A stretch of DNA of 53,346 nt from an uncultured Lachnospiraceae bacterium. GTDB lineage: Bacteria; Bacillota; Clostridia; Lachnospirales; Lachnospiraceae. The DNA lies in assembly GCA_944384155.1 (NCBI GenBank), contig CALWSG010000010.1:1-53346 (forward strand). Reading direction: 5' to 3'. The position numbers and the translations under genes are program-made. Shown here one piece after another: positions 35,347-43,760 of the stretch. Numbering within the stretch: the first letter of the stretch is position 1; the number at the start of each line of letters is the position of its first letter. A model generated the notes under the pieces. That model had not been told where the DNA came from, made no database searches, and saw nothing but the letters and a program-made list of their open reading frames with translations.

Positions 35347-36237
35347 ATGAACACAAAAATCAAGGAAACCATTAAAAACATACAGCCTGTAAAATTTTTG
35401 CTGCTGTTGCTGTCAGGAACTATTAATGCCATAGGTGTTACGTTATTTTTGTCTCCCGTAAACCTGTATGACAGTGGAATTTCAGGAACTTCCATGATGC
35501 TTGATTTGATAACGCCATTGCCATTATCATTCTTTCTGATTGTGCTTAATGTGCCTCTGTTTTTGTATGGGTATAAAAGACAAGGATTGGTATTTACAAT
35601 ATATTCTATATATGCCGTTGCAATGTACTCCCTTGCCGCATATGTTATTACATACATTTTACCGGTAGATGTAACTATAGCATCACCATTGGCTGAGCAG
35701 GATTTGTTTTTATGTGCAATATTCGGAGGTATGATTTCCGGAGTGGGAAGCGGTCTTACAATAAGGTTTGGCGGAGCCATAGACGGAATTGAGGTTATGG
35801 CTGTAATATTTGCAAAGAGAATAGGAATTACAGTAGGAACCTTTGTAATGATATATAATGTTATCCTATATATTGTCATCGGAATAATCCTGAATAGCTG
35901 GGTTCTTCCTCTTTATTCCATAGTGACATATGCTGCCGCATTAAAAACCATAGACTTTATAGTTGAAGGTCTTGACAAGGGAAAAGCAGTTATGATTGTA
36001 ACAACAAAAGAAGAAGAGATAAGCAAGGCATTGTCAGATGAATTCGGAAGCGGCATAACCCTTATCAATGCAAAGGGATATTATTCGTCACAGGATAAGA
36101 CTGTTATTTACTTTGTTGTAAACAGATTTCAGATAGCCAAGCTTAAAAATATAGTTATTTCAAATGATAAGAATGCCTTTGTTTCAATTACGGAGGCAGC
36201 AGATACATTAGGAAGCAATACAAAGAGAGGAAATTAA
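35347..36237 (+). CDS. YitT-family membrane protein
   Basis: A 296-residue protein with five to six membrane helices (about 15-200) of the YitT_membrane (DUF161) family, with the characteristic NLYDSGISGTSMML and RFGGAIDGIEVMAVIFAKR, and a C-terminal cytoplasmic DUF2179 domain (about 215-290, VMIVTTKEEEISKALSDEF). Function is not established; members are frequent in Firmicutes and suspected of small-molecule transport. AACAGGAGG precedes the ATG. It lies 27 bases after the amino-acid transporter ATPase and may be co-transcribed. Confidence 0.92.
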   Translation: MNTKIKETIKNIQPVKFLLLLLSGTINAIGVTLFLSPVNLYDSGISGTSMMLDLITPLPLSFFLIVLNVPLFLYGYKRQGLVFTIYSIYAVAMYSLAAYVITYILPVDVTIASPLAEQDLFLCAIFGGMISGVGSGLTIRFGGAIDGIEVMAVIFAKRIGITVGTFVMIYNVILYIVIGIILNSWVLPLYSIVTYAAALKTIDFIVEGLDKGKAVMIVTTKEEEISKALSDEFGSGITLINAKGYYSSQDKTVIYFVVNRFQIAKLKNIVISNDKNAFVSITEAADTLGSNTKRGN

Positions 36238-36262
36238 GATATTAGCTTTAGAATTATAATTT

Positions 36263-37207
36263 ATGAAAAAAATATATTTTGCCCCCCTTGAGGGCATAAC
36301 CGGATATATATACAGAAATGCCTTTAATGATATATTTCACGGTAAAATTAATAAATATTTTTCACCCTTTATATCCCCCGGAATAAATCAGGCTTTGTCA
36401 AAAAAGGAAATGCGTGACGTACTTCCTGAAAATAATAGAGGGATATATCTTGTCCCCCAGCTTTTAGGATGCCGGGCGGCAGATATACTTTTGGGAATAA
36501 AATCCTTAAAGGAGCTTGGGTATAATGAGGTAAACATAAACCTTGGCTGTCCTTCAGGAACTGTAGTGGCTAAGAAAAAAGGCTCCGGACTTTTGGCTTA
36601 TCAGGAAGAGCTTGATGAATTTTTGCGGGAGATATTTGAAAAGGCAGATGTAAAGGTTTCTGTAAAGACACGGATAGGTAAAGAAAGTCCGCTTGAGTTT
36701 ATCAAAATATTGGACATATATAATAAGTATCATATGGAGGAGCTTATAATTCATCCAAGGGTTCAGAGGGATTTTTATAAGAATGCTCCCCACATGAATA
36801 CATTTTCATATGCTGAAGTCAACAGTAAAAATGTACTATGCTATAACGGTGATATAGTATCAGAGGAAAGCTATAATAAATTTTGTGAAGGCTATCCCAA
36901 AACAGAAAGAATAATGATAGGCAGAGGATTTATAAGAAATCCTTTCCTTGCAGGAGAGATTACGGAAAATCGTATGCTTTGCAGGGACAAGCTTACAGAG
37001 TTTCACCACAGGCTGCTTAATGATTATATGGAAGAGATGTCAGGGGAGAGACCTGTGCTGTTTAAAATGAAAGAGCTTTGGTCATATATGGGAGATATAT
37101 TTCCTGACAGTGATAAGCAGTTAAAGAAAATAAGGAAAGCAGAAAGTATAAGAAGCTATAAGACAGCGGCAGAGGACATACTTAGAAACGGAGAAATTCA
37201 GGTATAA
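36263..37207 (+). CDS. tRNA-dihydrouridine synthase family protein
   Basis: A 314-residue FMN enzyme that reduces uridines in tRNA D-loops. Family marks are YFAPLEGITGYIYRNAF at the start, VNINLGCPSGTVVAKKKGSG with the conserved GCP cysteine, VSVKTRIG, the IHPR-x-Q motif (ELIIHPRVQRDFY), CYNGDI and MIGRGFIRNP for phosphate binding. The ribosome site is poor, so translation may depend on coupling to the YitT gene 25 bases upstream. Confidence 0.93.
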   Translation: MKKIYFAPLEGITGYIYRNAFNDIFHGKINKYFSPFISPGINQALSKKEMRDVLPENNRGIYLVPQLLGCRAADILLGIKSLKELGYNEVNINLGCPSGTVVAKKKGSGLLAYQEELDEFLREIFEKADVKVSVKTRIGKESPLEFIKILDIYNKYHMEELIIHPRVQRDFYKNAPHMNTFSYAEVNSKNVLCYNGDIVSEESYNKFCEGYPKTERIMIGRGFIRNPFLAGEITENRMLCRDKLTEFHHRLLNDYMEEMSGERPVLFKMKELWSYMGDIFPDSDKQLKKIRKAESIRSYKTAAEDILRNGEIQV

Positions 37208-37231
37208 GAATAGTGGGAAAAGGAGAAAATT

Positions 37232-39229
37232 ATGGGTGTGTTATCAGCGGAAAAGAATATGATACAATATGAGAGGCGAGGAGAAATTGCAAGAATTATC
37301 CCATGGGGAAAAGATGTACTGCGTTTTCAATCCTCTCCAAACGGTTATTTAAATAATGAGGACTGGACAATACTTAAGGCAGATAAGACAGATGTGCAGG
37401 CATATATGGAAGAAAATCATGCTGTTATAATCAACGGCTGTATAAAGGCTGAAATGTATGATAACGGTAAGGTTATATATTACAAAAAGGATAAGAATCG
37501 GGAAGAATTTAAGGTTATGCTTGAGGAAATGACAGAGTATGCCTTTGATTCATTTTACCGGACATACAGGGCGGAGGGTTCTGACACTCATAGGGCTAAT
37601 ATATTGTTTAAGCCTGATACAGCAGAGCATTTTTATGGTCTTGGAGGGGAGCATAATGACTGTTTTGATATGAAAGGAAGTACAAGTGAGCTTCATCACC
37701 GAAATACAAAGTCGTCTATTCCTTTTGTATATTCCTCCAAGGGCTACGGCTTCTTGTGGAACAATCCCTCTGTGGGACAGTGTGAGCTTACAAACAATCA
37801 TACCAAATGGACTGCTTATTGTACAAAGCAGGTGGATTATCTTGTGATAGGCGGATATACGCCTTCGGAGATAATGAACAAATATGCTGATATAACAGGG
37901 CATACTCCTGATTTTCCGTGGTTTGCATCAGGATTTTGGCAGTGTAAGCTTCGCTATGAAAGTCAGGAGGATTTACTTCAGGTGGCAAGGGAATATAAGA
38001 GAAGAAATATTCCGGTGTCCGTTATAGTTATAGACTATTTTCACTGGACAGAGCAGGGGGATTATAAGTTTGATCCTAAGTACTGGCCTGACCCGGAGGC
38101 GATGGTGAGAGAGCTTGAGGAAATGGGAATTAAGCTTATGGTATCAATATGGCCAACATCTAATCCTAACAGTGAAAATTACCGTTATATGGACGAACGG
38201 AATATGATATTGCGAACGGAAAACGGCTTGTATGGAATGCAGGACTTTTATGGTCAGCAGGATTACATAGACACATTAAATCCCAAGACAAGGGAGTATG
38301 TGTGGAATCTTGTAAAGAAAAATTATTATGACAATAAAGTAAAATATTTTTGGCTGGACGAAGCGGAGCCGGGAATAATACCTAATCACTATGATAATAT
38401 AAGGTGTATAAGAGGAAACTTTCAGGAGTTTGCACTTCTTTATCCTTATTATTATCTTCAGATGTTTTATGAAGGCTTAAAATCACAGGGCGAAAGTGAG
38501 ATAATATCGCTGGCAAGAGCGGGATATACAGGCTGTCAAAGGTTTGGGGCACTTTTGTGGTCAGGAGATGTGCCGTCTACCTTTGAGGCTTTAAGAAAAT
38601 CCGTAAAGACAGGACTTGCCATGGCAATGAGTGGAATACCGTGGTGGACTACAGACATAGGAGGATTTTGGGGAGGAGATACGGAAAGTGATTATTTCAG
38701 GGAGCTTATTGTAAGGTGGTTCCAATTTGGAGTATTTTGTCCGGTCACAAGACTTCACGGTGTAAGGGTTAAGCCAAAGGGACACAAAGACAGGCATCCT
38801 GAGGTCAAGGAAAAAAGCGGCGGTGATAATGAGATATGGAGCTTTGGAGAGAGAGACTATAATATATTAAAGGATTTAATAGAGCTGAGAGAGAGACTGC
38901 GTCCTTATGTTATGGAATGTATGGAGGAGTGTAAAAATACGGGAGCTCCCGTAATGAGACCGCTGTTTTTCCAATATCCATATGATGAAACAGCTTATAC
39001 CATAGAGGACGAATATTTCTTTGGCAGTGATATATTATTTGCACCAATTACTGATAAGGGCGTTACCTCACGCAGGGTATATCTTCCTGAAGGTGAGTGG
39101 ATAAGAATGGGTGGAGATAAAACAGAAACCGAAGCCGTATCCGGAGGTAAGTGGATAACAGCTTCGGCAGATATATCCCAATTTATAGCCTTTGTGAGAA
39201 AGGGAGCTAAGGTGGAGGAAGCATTTTAA
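37232..39229 (+). CDS. GH31 alpha-glycosidase, probably alpha-xylosidase
   Basis: A 665-residue cytoplasmic enzyme of glycoside hydrolase family 31. The nucleophile is D376 in YFWLDEAEPG and the acid/base is D446 in LLWSGDVPSTF. The sequence SVIVIDYFHWTEQGDYKFDP and KLMVSIWPTSNPNSENYRYM closely follows alpha-xylosidases acting on xyloglucan oligosaccharides, so I favour alpha-xylosidase over alpha-glucosidase. There is no signal peptide. GGGAAAAGGAG precedes the ATG. It is the last of a run of forward genes and its end overlaps the convergent phosphoesterase gene by 23 bases. Confidence 0.92.
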   Translation: MGVLSAEKNMIQYERRGEIARIIPWGKDVLRFQSSPNGYLNNEDWTILKADKTDVQAYMEENHAVIINGCIKAEMYDNGKVIYYKKDKNREEFKVMLEEMTEYAFDSFYRTYRAEGSDTHRANILFKPDTAEHFYGLGGEHNDCFDMKGSTSELHHRNTKSSIPFVYSSKGYGFLWNNPSVGQCELTNNHTKWTAYCTKQVDYLVIGGYTPSEIMNKYADITGHTPDFPWFASGFWQCKLRYESQEDLLQVAREYKRRNIPVSVIVIDYFHWTEQGDYKFDPKYWPDPEAMVRELEEMGIKLMVSIWPTSNPNSENYRYMDERNMILRTENGLYGMQDFYGQQDYIDTLNPKTREYVWNLVKKNYYDNKVKYFWLDEAEPGIIPNHYDNIRCIRGNFQEFALLYPYYYLQMFYEGLKSQGESEIISLARAGYTGCQRFGALLWSGDVPSTFEALRKSVKTGLAMAMSGIPWWTTDIGGFWGGDTESDYFRELIVRWFQFGVFCPVTRLHGVRVKPKGHKDRHPEVKEKSGGDNEIWSFGERDYNILKDLIELRERLRPYVMECMEECKNTGAPVMRPLFFQYPYDETAYTIEDEYFFGSDILFAPITDKGVTSRRVYLPEGEWIRMGGDKTETEAVSGGKWITASADISQFIAFVRKGAKVEEAF

Positions 39230-40121
39230 ACTCTCTTAGGTTTCCTCGTTCAAGTATTTCTCTTGATACATATAGAGAGTAATCTTTTTTAACAGCCATA
39301 GTCCATTTTACAAGAAAAATATTATTTCCCATTATTTCTATGCAGGTTATGCATCTTGGGTGAACACAGCTCCCTGTATTAAAATACGGGGAGCTTAAGC
39401 TTCCTATCATAGGTCTGTGGGTATGGCCTGTCATTAATAAATGGCCTTCATTTTCTGCCCAGTATGACAGTTTTCTTTCGGTTTTCTTTTTAACCGTATT
39501 ATTTTTGGCGGCACTTGTAGGGTCAAGAACCCCAAAGCGTTCAAGGGGAGCCCACAGATACCTTACAAGAAATCTTGAGACACGCCAAAGAGTAGAGTTA
39601 AAAAAGTCTGCCTGATGACCGTGGGTCAAATATATAGAGGGCAGAAAATTATCATAAGCCACATTGTCACAGCCTTTCAGGATTATACCCTGGTGGAATG
39701 AAATGGAGCTGAAAAGCTCCTCTCTGCATTTTGCACTGTTGCAGTAATATGAGCTGCAGTGCTTTTTTGTATAACGGCTGTTTCTTTTTATAATATCGTG
39801 GTTTCCGTATATCATATACAGCCGGTTTTCCCTTAAAAAACGTGAAAGGAGCCGGAATACATCATCATGGATTTCTATAATTTGTGACATATTTCTGTTT
39901 TCCCAAAGCTCATCACCGTCTCCAAGCTCAATATAAGTAAATCCGTTTTTGTAATAATATTCTAATGCAGCAAAGTATAAATGCTGGTTTTTAAGAAAAT
40001 TATCGCTCCATGTTCCTATACCACGGTGGCAGTCACTAATCATTACATATCTTGAGTTTTGGTTAAGGGGCAGTATAGGGGCATCTTCAAATGCATTAGA
40101 TATTCTTTTATAAAAACCCAT
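39207..40121 (-). CDS. Calcineurin-like metallophosphoesterase
   Basis: A 304-residue two-metal phosphoesterase. All five metal-binding blocks are visible: MISDCHRGIG (D-x-H), LGDGDELWEN (GD), YGNHD, LTHGHQAD and MTGHTHRP. The layout resembles LpxH/UDP-diacylglucosamine hydrolase-like enzymes, but this is not a lipid-A organism, so the substrate is unknown. GGAAAGGAGC precedes the ATG on the reverse strand. It runs toward GH31, overlapping its 3' end, and lies downstream of the DUF4474 gene in the same direction. Confidence 0.9.
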   Translation of the reverse strand: MGFYKRISNAFEDAPILPLNQNSRYVMISDCHRGIGTWSDNFLKNQHLYFAALEYYYKNGFTYIELGDGDELWENRNMSQIIEIHDDVFRLLSRFLRENRLYMIYGNHDIIKRNSRYTKKHCSSYYCNSAKCREELFSSISFHQGIILKGCDNVAYDNFLPSIYLTHGHQADFFNSTLWRVSRFLVRYLWAPLERFGVLDPTSAAKNNTVKKKTERKLSYWAENEGHLLMTGHTHRPMIGSLSSPYFNTGSCVHPRCITCIEIMGNNIFLVKWTMAVKKDYSLYVSREILERGNLREFKMLPPP

Positions 40122-40152
40122 GTTCAGGCTCCTTTCCCATTATTTTATAAAA

Positions 40153-41031
40153 TTAACGGTGCTTTTTCCTTCTGTGCAGTCTTAAGGTTCTTCTAAAGGC
40201 AAATGGCAGGTAGTAATACAGATATAAAATTTTGTCACCGCTTCTTTTAAACGGCCGTGTGACAAAGCAGAAGAGCTTACAGAAAATTCTGCACCATATC
40301 ATTGACCATCCTCTCACAAAACGTTTCCACAGAGAATATGAATTGCTGCACCGTGAGAATATAAATGATACAGTCCGGCATTTTATGCTTAAAGGTACAT
40401 CAGGCATGGCAGCTTTAGTGCCTTGTTTAAATGCTGAAAGCATACGGCAGTCAGGAAAGGTAATTGATACCTCCATAGACAGAGATTTAGGTCTGCTGCA
40501 CATTCCCATGTCAAATATGGTAAGCCACCAGTGGGGTTTGCTAAGCTGCCCCAGACATTTGGCACCACGTCTTAATGTTACGGAAAAAGGAAGCATTTCA
40601 TCTGCTGACACGGCATTGAACATAGCAGATTTATATTTGTCGGGAGGTATAACTGTATCTGCATGGTAAACACCGATTTCGCAGCCTGTATTTATGCCGT
40701 ACTGACCTTTCCAAAGCTCTATAAGCCATGTTTTTCCTTCATAGTCAAAGTATATGGTTTTATAATCGTAAACCATATTAAAATAAGGTGCAGCAACGTC
40801 ATAGGCGTGAGTAAAGCCAAAATCTTTCTGCCACGCATCTATGGTTGAGGAAAATATATCCTGATATGGCTCATAGCAGTATCCAAAAGGCATGGAAATA
40901 TCATTTAGAAGAGTGCACCGCTCCTCAAAAGTCATTCGGCAAATTTTTTTAATAATGCTTTTTTTCTTAAAGTGGAAAATAATAATACACAGCAGGGCGA
41001 TAACAAGCAGTATTATTGGTATAACGTACAT
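40153..41031 (-). CDS. DUF4474 membrane-anchored protein
   Basis: A 292-residue protein with an N-terminal membrane helix (MYVIPIILLVIALLCIIIFH) followed by a DUF4474-type domain (about 30-235): FGYCYEPYQDIFSSTIDAWQ, YDVAAPYFNMVYDYKTIYFD and WLIELWKGQYGINTGCEIGV are its hallmarks as I remember them. The last 40 residues are basic. Function unknown. I start at ATG 41031, because GGAAGGAGC lies six bases before it and inside the longer reading from 41058. Confidence 0.85.
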   Translation of the reverse strand: MYVIPIILLVIALLCIIIFHFKKKSIIKKICRMTFEERCTLLNDISMPFGYCYEPYQDIFSSTIDAWQKDFGFTHAYDVAAPYFNMVYDYKTIYFDYEGKTWLIELWKGQYGINTGCEIGVYHADTVIPPDKYKSAMFNAVSADEMLPFSVTLRRGAKCLGQLSKPHWWLTIFDMGMCSRPKSLSMEVSITFPDCRMLSAFKQGTKAAMPDVPLSIKCRTVSFIFSRCSNSYSLWKRFVRGWSMIWCRIFCKLFCFVTRPFKRSGDKILYLYYYLPFAFRRTLRLHRRKKHR

Positions 41032-41128
41032 ATAAAGGCTCCTTCCTTTGTTTCTCAATATATTTTATGTGAAGATATAAGTTGTGTGAGAGAGGTTTCG
41101 ACAAAATAGACGCAAAAAAATAAAGTGA

Positions 41129-41156
41129 TTGAATATTGATTGTTATGAGTTATAAT
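41129..41156 (+). promoter_or_regulatory. Candidate sigma-A promoter of the YoaK gene
   Basis: TTGAAT, a 16-base spacer and perfect TATAAT (41151-41156) lie about 36 bases before the ATG at 41193, in the divergent interval with the DUF4474 gene. Confidence 0.65.
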
Positions 41157-41192
41157 CATATGGTATAAGGATAAAAAAGAAGGATTAAAGTA

Positions 41193-41849
41193 ATGGACAA
41201 TAAGATACAGACATCGGAAAGTATGAAGGTGGGAATACTCCTTGCACTGGCAGGTGGTTTTTTCGACATATATTCTTACGTGGCAAGGGGAAAGGTATTT
41301 GCCAATGCCCAGACAGGCAATATGGTTTTGTTTGGATTAAAGATAGCAGAAGGGGATTTAAAGGGGGTAATTTATTACGCAGTACCCATAATGTCATTTG
41401 TTGCAGGAATAATTTTGGCAGAAGTCATAAGAAACAGATATAAAGAAAACACAAATATTCACTGGAGGCAGATTGTGCTTATTGTGGAGATGTTAGTTGT
41501 TTTTGCAGTAATGTTTATACCCCGGGGGCAGCCTGACTTAATAGTAAATGCGGCAATTTCCTTTGTATGCTCCGTCCAGGTACAGAGCTTTAGAAAACTT
41601 AAAGGAAGCGGATTTGCCACTACAATGTGTACAGGCAATTTAAGAAGTGCAACGGATGCCTTATTTAATTACAGGAAAACAAAAGACAGGACAATGTTAA
41701 AAAAGAGCATAGATTATTATATAATAATAGGAGTGTTTATATTAGGTGCCATTGCAGGAGGCATACTTACCAAGGCAGTGGGATATATGGCAGTGGGATT
41801 TACATTAGTGCCTATAGGGGCAGCAGTTGGTGTGATGGCAAAAAAATAA
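41193..41849 (+). CDS. YoaK-family (DUF1275) membrane protein
   Basis: A 218-residue inner-membrane protein with about six helices. The N-terminal LLALAGGFFDIYSYVARGKV and the FANAQTGNMVLFGL block, followed by FRKLKGSGFATTMCTGNLRS, are diagnostic of DUF1275. No function is established. AAGAAGGA precedes the ATG. It seems to be a single-gene unit. Confidence 0.9.
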   Translation: MDNKIQTSESMKVGILLALAGGFFDIYSYVARGKVFANAQTGNMVLFGLKIAEGDLKGVIYYAVPIMSFVAGIILAEVIRNRYKENTNIHWRQIVLIVEMLVVFAVMFIPRGQPDLIVNAAISFVCSVQVQSFRKLKGSGFATTMCTGNLRSATDALFNYRKTKDRTMLKKSIDYYIIIGVFILGAIAGGILTKAVGYMAVGFTLVPIGAAVGVMAKK

Positions 41850-41932
41850 GATAAAGCAACATTCAATAATTATGTAATTAATAACATACAAAGGCTCATA
41901 TATTACTACAAAGCTTTAAAGGTGTAAAAGGT

Positions 41933-43075
41933 ATGGAGATATATGTGGTATCACAGGGGGATACTGTGGACAGTATTGCTGAAGAATTTAATGTGACGGT
42001 GGAAAGGCTTACGTCAGTTAATCAGATAGTATATCCTTACAGGCTGGCAGTAGGGCAGGCATTGCTTATACTGAATGAGGGGGAAACGGGAGGAACAGGA
42101 AAGGAGATAAATGTGAACGGATATGCGTATCCGTTTATAAGAGATTGGACATTGAGACAGACATTGCCGTACCTGACGGATTTGTCTGTTTTTTCTTACG
42201 GATTTACATATGATGGCAATCTTATATATCCTCAGCTTTCGGATCAATGGATGATTAACTTAAGCAAAGAGTATAATACAAGACCTATACTTACCCTAAC
42301 ACCCTTCGGTCCTGACGGAAACTTTAATAACAGGCTGATTCACAGTGTTGTTACTAACAGTTCATATGCCTCTAATCTTATAAATAACCTTCTGACGGTT
42401 ATGAGGCAAAAGGGATATGTGGGAGTTGATATTGATTTTGAATATATCCTTGGGGAGGACAGAGATTACTTTACGGAATTTGTCAGAAATACCACAGAGA
42501 CAATGAATGATAACGGATATACTGTCTCTGTGGCATTGGCACCTAAAACATCGGCAGACCAGAGAGGGCTTTTATATGAAGGAAAAGATTACAGAGCTTT
42601 GGGAGAGGCAGCAAATTCAGTTCTGCTTATGACGTATGAATGGGGATATACATATGGCCCGAATATGGCAGTAGCACCCGTTAATCAGGTGAGGGAGGTT
42701 ATAGAATATGGAGTTACGGAGATAGATAGGGAAAAGATAAATATGGGAATTCCCAATTACGGTTACGACTGGCCTCTGCCATATGAAAGAGGAACAACAA
42801 GAGCTGCCACAATAGGAAATATAGAAGCGGTACAGATTGCCATAGACAATAATGCGGTTATTCAGTACGACCAAGTGGCGCAGTCGCCTTTTTTCAGATA
42901 TTTTAGAGGGGGAACGGAGCATGAGGTGTGGTTTGAGGATGTAAGGAGCCTTGATGCAAAGTTTAATCTTATAGATGAATTTCAGCTTATGGGTGTGGGA
43001 TACTGGCAGATAATGCAGTGGTTCAGGCCAAACTGGGAGCTTCTTAGCTATAGATTTAAAATTATTAAGTCATAA
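41933..43075 (+). CDS. LysM-GH18 peptidoglycan hydrolase (SleL/YaaH-like)
   Basis: A 380-residue protein with an N-terminal LysM module (about 2-47, EIYVVSQGDTVDSIAEEFNV) that binds peptidoglycan, then a GH18 barrel. The catalytic D-x-D-x-E motif is D166, D168, E170 in VGVDIDFEY, followed by VALAPKTS, LMTYEWGYTYG and a late GYWQIMQWF. This is the architecture of spore cortex N-acetylglucosaminidases such as SleL and YaaH, so a role in sporulation or germination is likely, although there is no signal peptide (SleL also lacks one). Confidence 0.92.
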   Translation: MEIYVVSQGDTVDSIAEEFNVTVERLTSVNQIVYPYRLAVGQALLILNEGETGGTGKEINVNGYAYPFIRDWTLRQTLPYLTDLSVFSYGFTYDGNLIYPQLSDQWMINLSKEYNTRPILTLTPFGPDGNFNNRLIHSVVTNSSYASNLINNLLTVMRQKGYVGVDIDFEYILGEDRDYFTEFVRNTTETMNDNGYTVSVALAPKTSADQRGLLYEGKDYRALGEAANSVLLMTYEWGYTYGPNMAVAPVNQVREVIEYGVTEIDREKINMGIPNYGYDWPLPYERGTTRAATIGNIEAVQIAIDNNAVIQYDQVAQSPFFRYFRGGTEHEVWFEDVRSLDAKFNLIDEFQLMGVGYWQIMQWFRPNWELLSYRFKIIKS

Positions 43076-43141
43076 ATGCAAGTTACGTAAACTCAAATGT
43101 GAAAATACAGATAAATAAAAGGATAAGAAAGGAGGCTGATT

Positions 43142-43222
43142 ATGTCAGACACAGGTGATGAAGACAAATATTGGATTTTGGGAATGATTTATTATAACAA
43201 AAATGATAAACTCTTTAAATGA
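43142..43222 (+). CDS. 26-residue protein resembling a truncated DUF5808 domain
   Basis: AAAGGAGG lies six bases before ATG 43142, which opens 26 codons: MSDTGDEDKYWILGMIYYNK and NDKLFK. The part KYWILGMIYYNKNDKLF resembles the beginning of DUF5808, where a W-x-x-G-x-x-Y-x-N-x-x-D pattern is typical, but the rest of that domain is absent. It may be a real mini-protein or a truncated remnant with an intact ribosome site. It sits 25 bases before the HAD gene. Confidence 0.5.
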   Translation: MSDTGDEDKYWILGMIYYNKNDKLFK

Positions 43223-43247
43223 ATTATATTAAAAGGAGAATCACTAT

Positions 43248-43760
43248 ATGAAGAAGGCAGTGTTTATTGATTGCGGAGATACTTTGGTTGATGAGTCAAC
43301 CCAGATTTTTGATGATGAGGGAAACGTTATTGATGTGAAGTTTTTTGACGGAGCAAAGGAGCTTTTGTGCCGTCTTAAGAGCAAAGGGTATATTGTTGTG
43401 CTTGTGGCAGACGGAAGAGTGAAATCCTTTGAAAATATATTTAATAAAATAGGATTTCTTAATGAGTTTGACGGCTTTGTTGTATCGGAGAAGGTGGGAG
43501 CCTTAAAGCCTGACAGAAAGATGTTTGAAGCTGCCTTTAATCTTCTGCCGGAGGATATAAGGAATAAAGAAAATATAGTTATGGTGGGAAATAACCTTAA
43601 AAGAGATATAAAGGGTGCCAATAACTTTGGAATAACCTCTGTGTGGCTGAACCTGTCCCCAAGGTACTTCCATGAATTTGAAGAGGGGGACTGGCAGCCG
43701 GATTACGAGATTCATTCTCCCCTAGAGCTTATGGATTTATTGGAGAATACACTTAGCTAA
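43248..43760 (+). CDS. HAD-superfamily hydrolase
   Basis: A 170-residue small-molecule phosphatase-like protein. Motif I is FIDCGDTLVD with nucleophile D8; the second Asp of the usual D-x-D is Gly (D-C-G-D), as in several HAD branches, which may lower or change phosphatase activity. Motif II is LVADGR, motif III GALKPDRKMFE, and motif IV MVGNNLKRDIKGA. Substrate unknown. AAAAGGAG precedes the ATG. Its end overlaps the convergent MocR gene by 24 bases. Confidence 0.88.
   Translation: MKKAVFIDCGDTLVDESTQIFDDEGNVIDVKFFDGAKELLCRLKSKGYIVVLVADGRVKSFENIFNKIGFLNEFDGFVVSEKVGALKPDRKMFEAAFNLLPEDIRNKENIVMVGNNLKRDIKGANNFGITSVWLNLSPRYFHEFEEGDWQPDYEIHSPLELMDLLENTLS

Noticed and set aside
40232..40669. Forward 145-residue frame opposite the DUF4474 gene
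   Set aside because: It lies wholly inside the DUF4474 coding region, whose motifs are clear; composition and lack of ribosome site fit a shadow.
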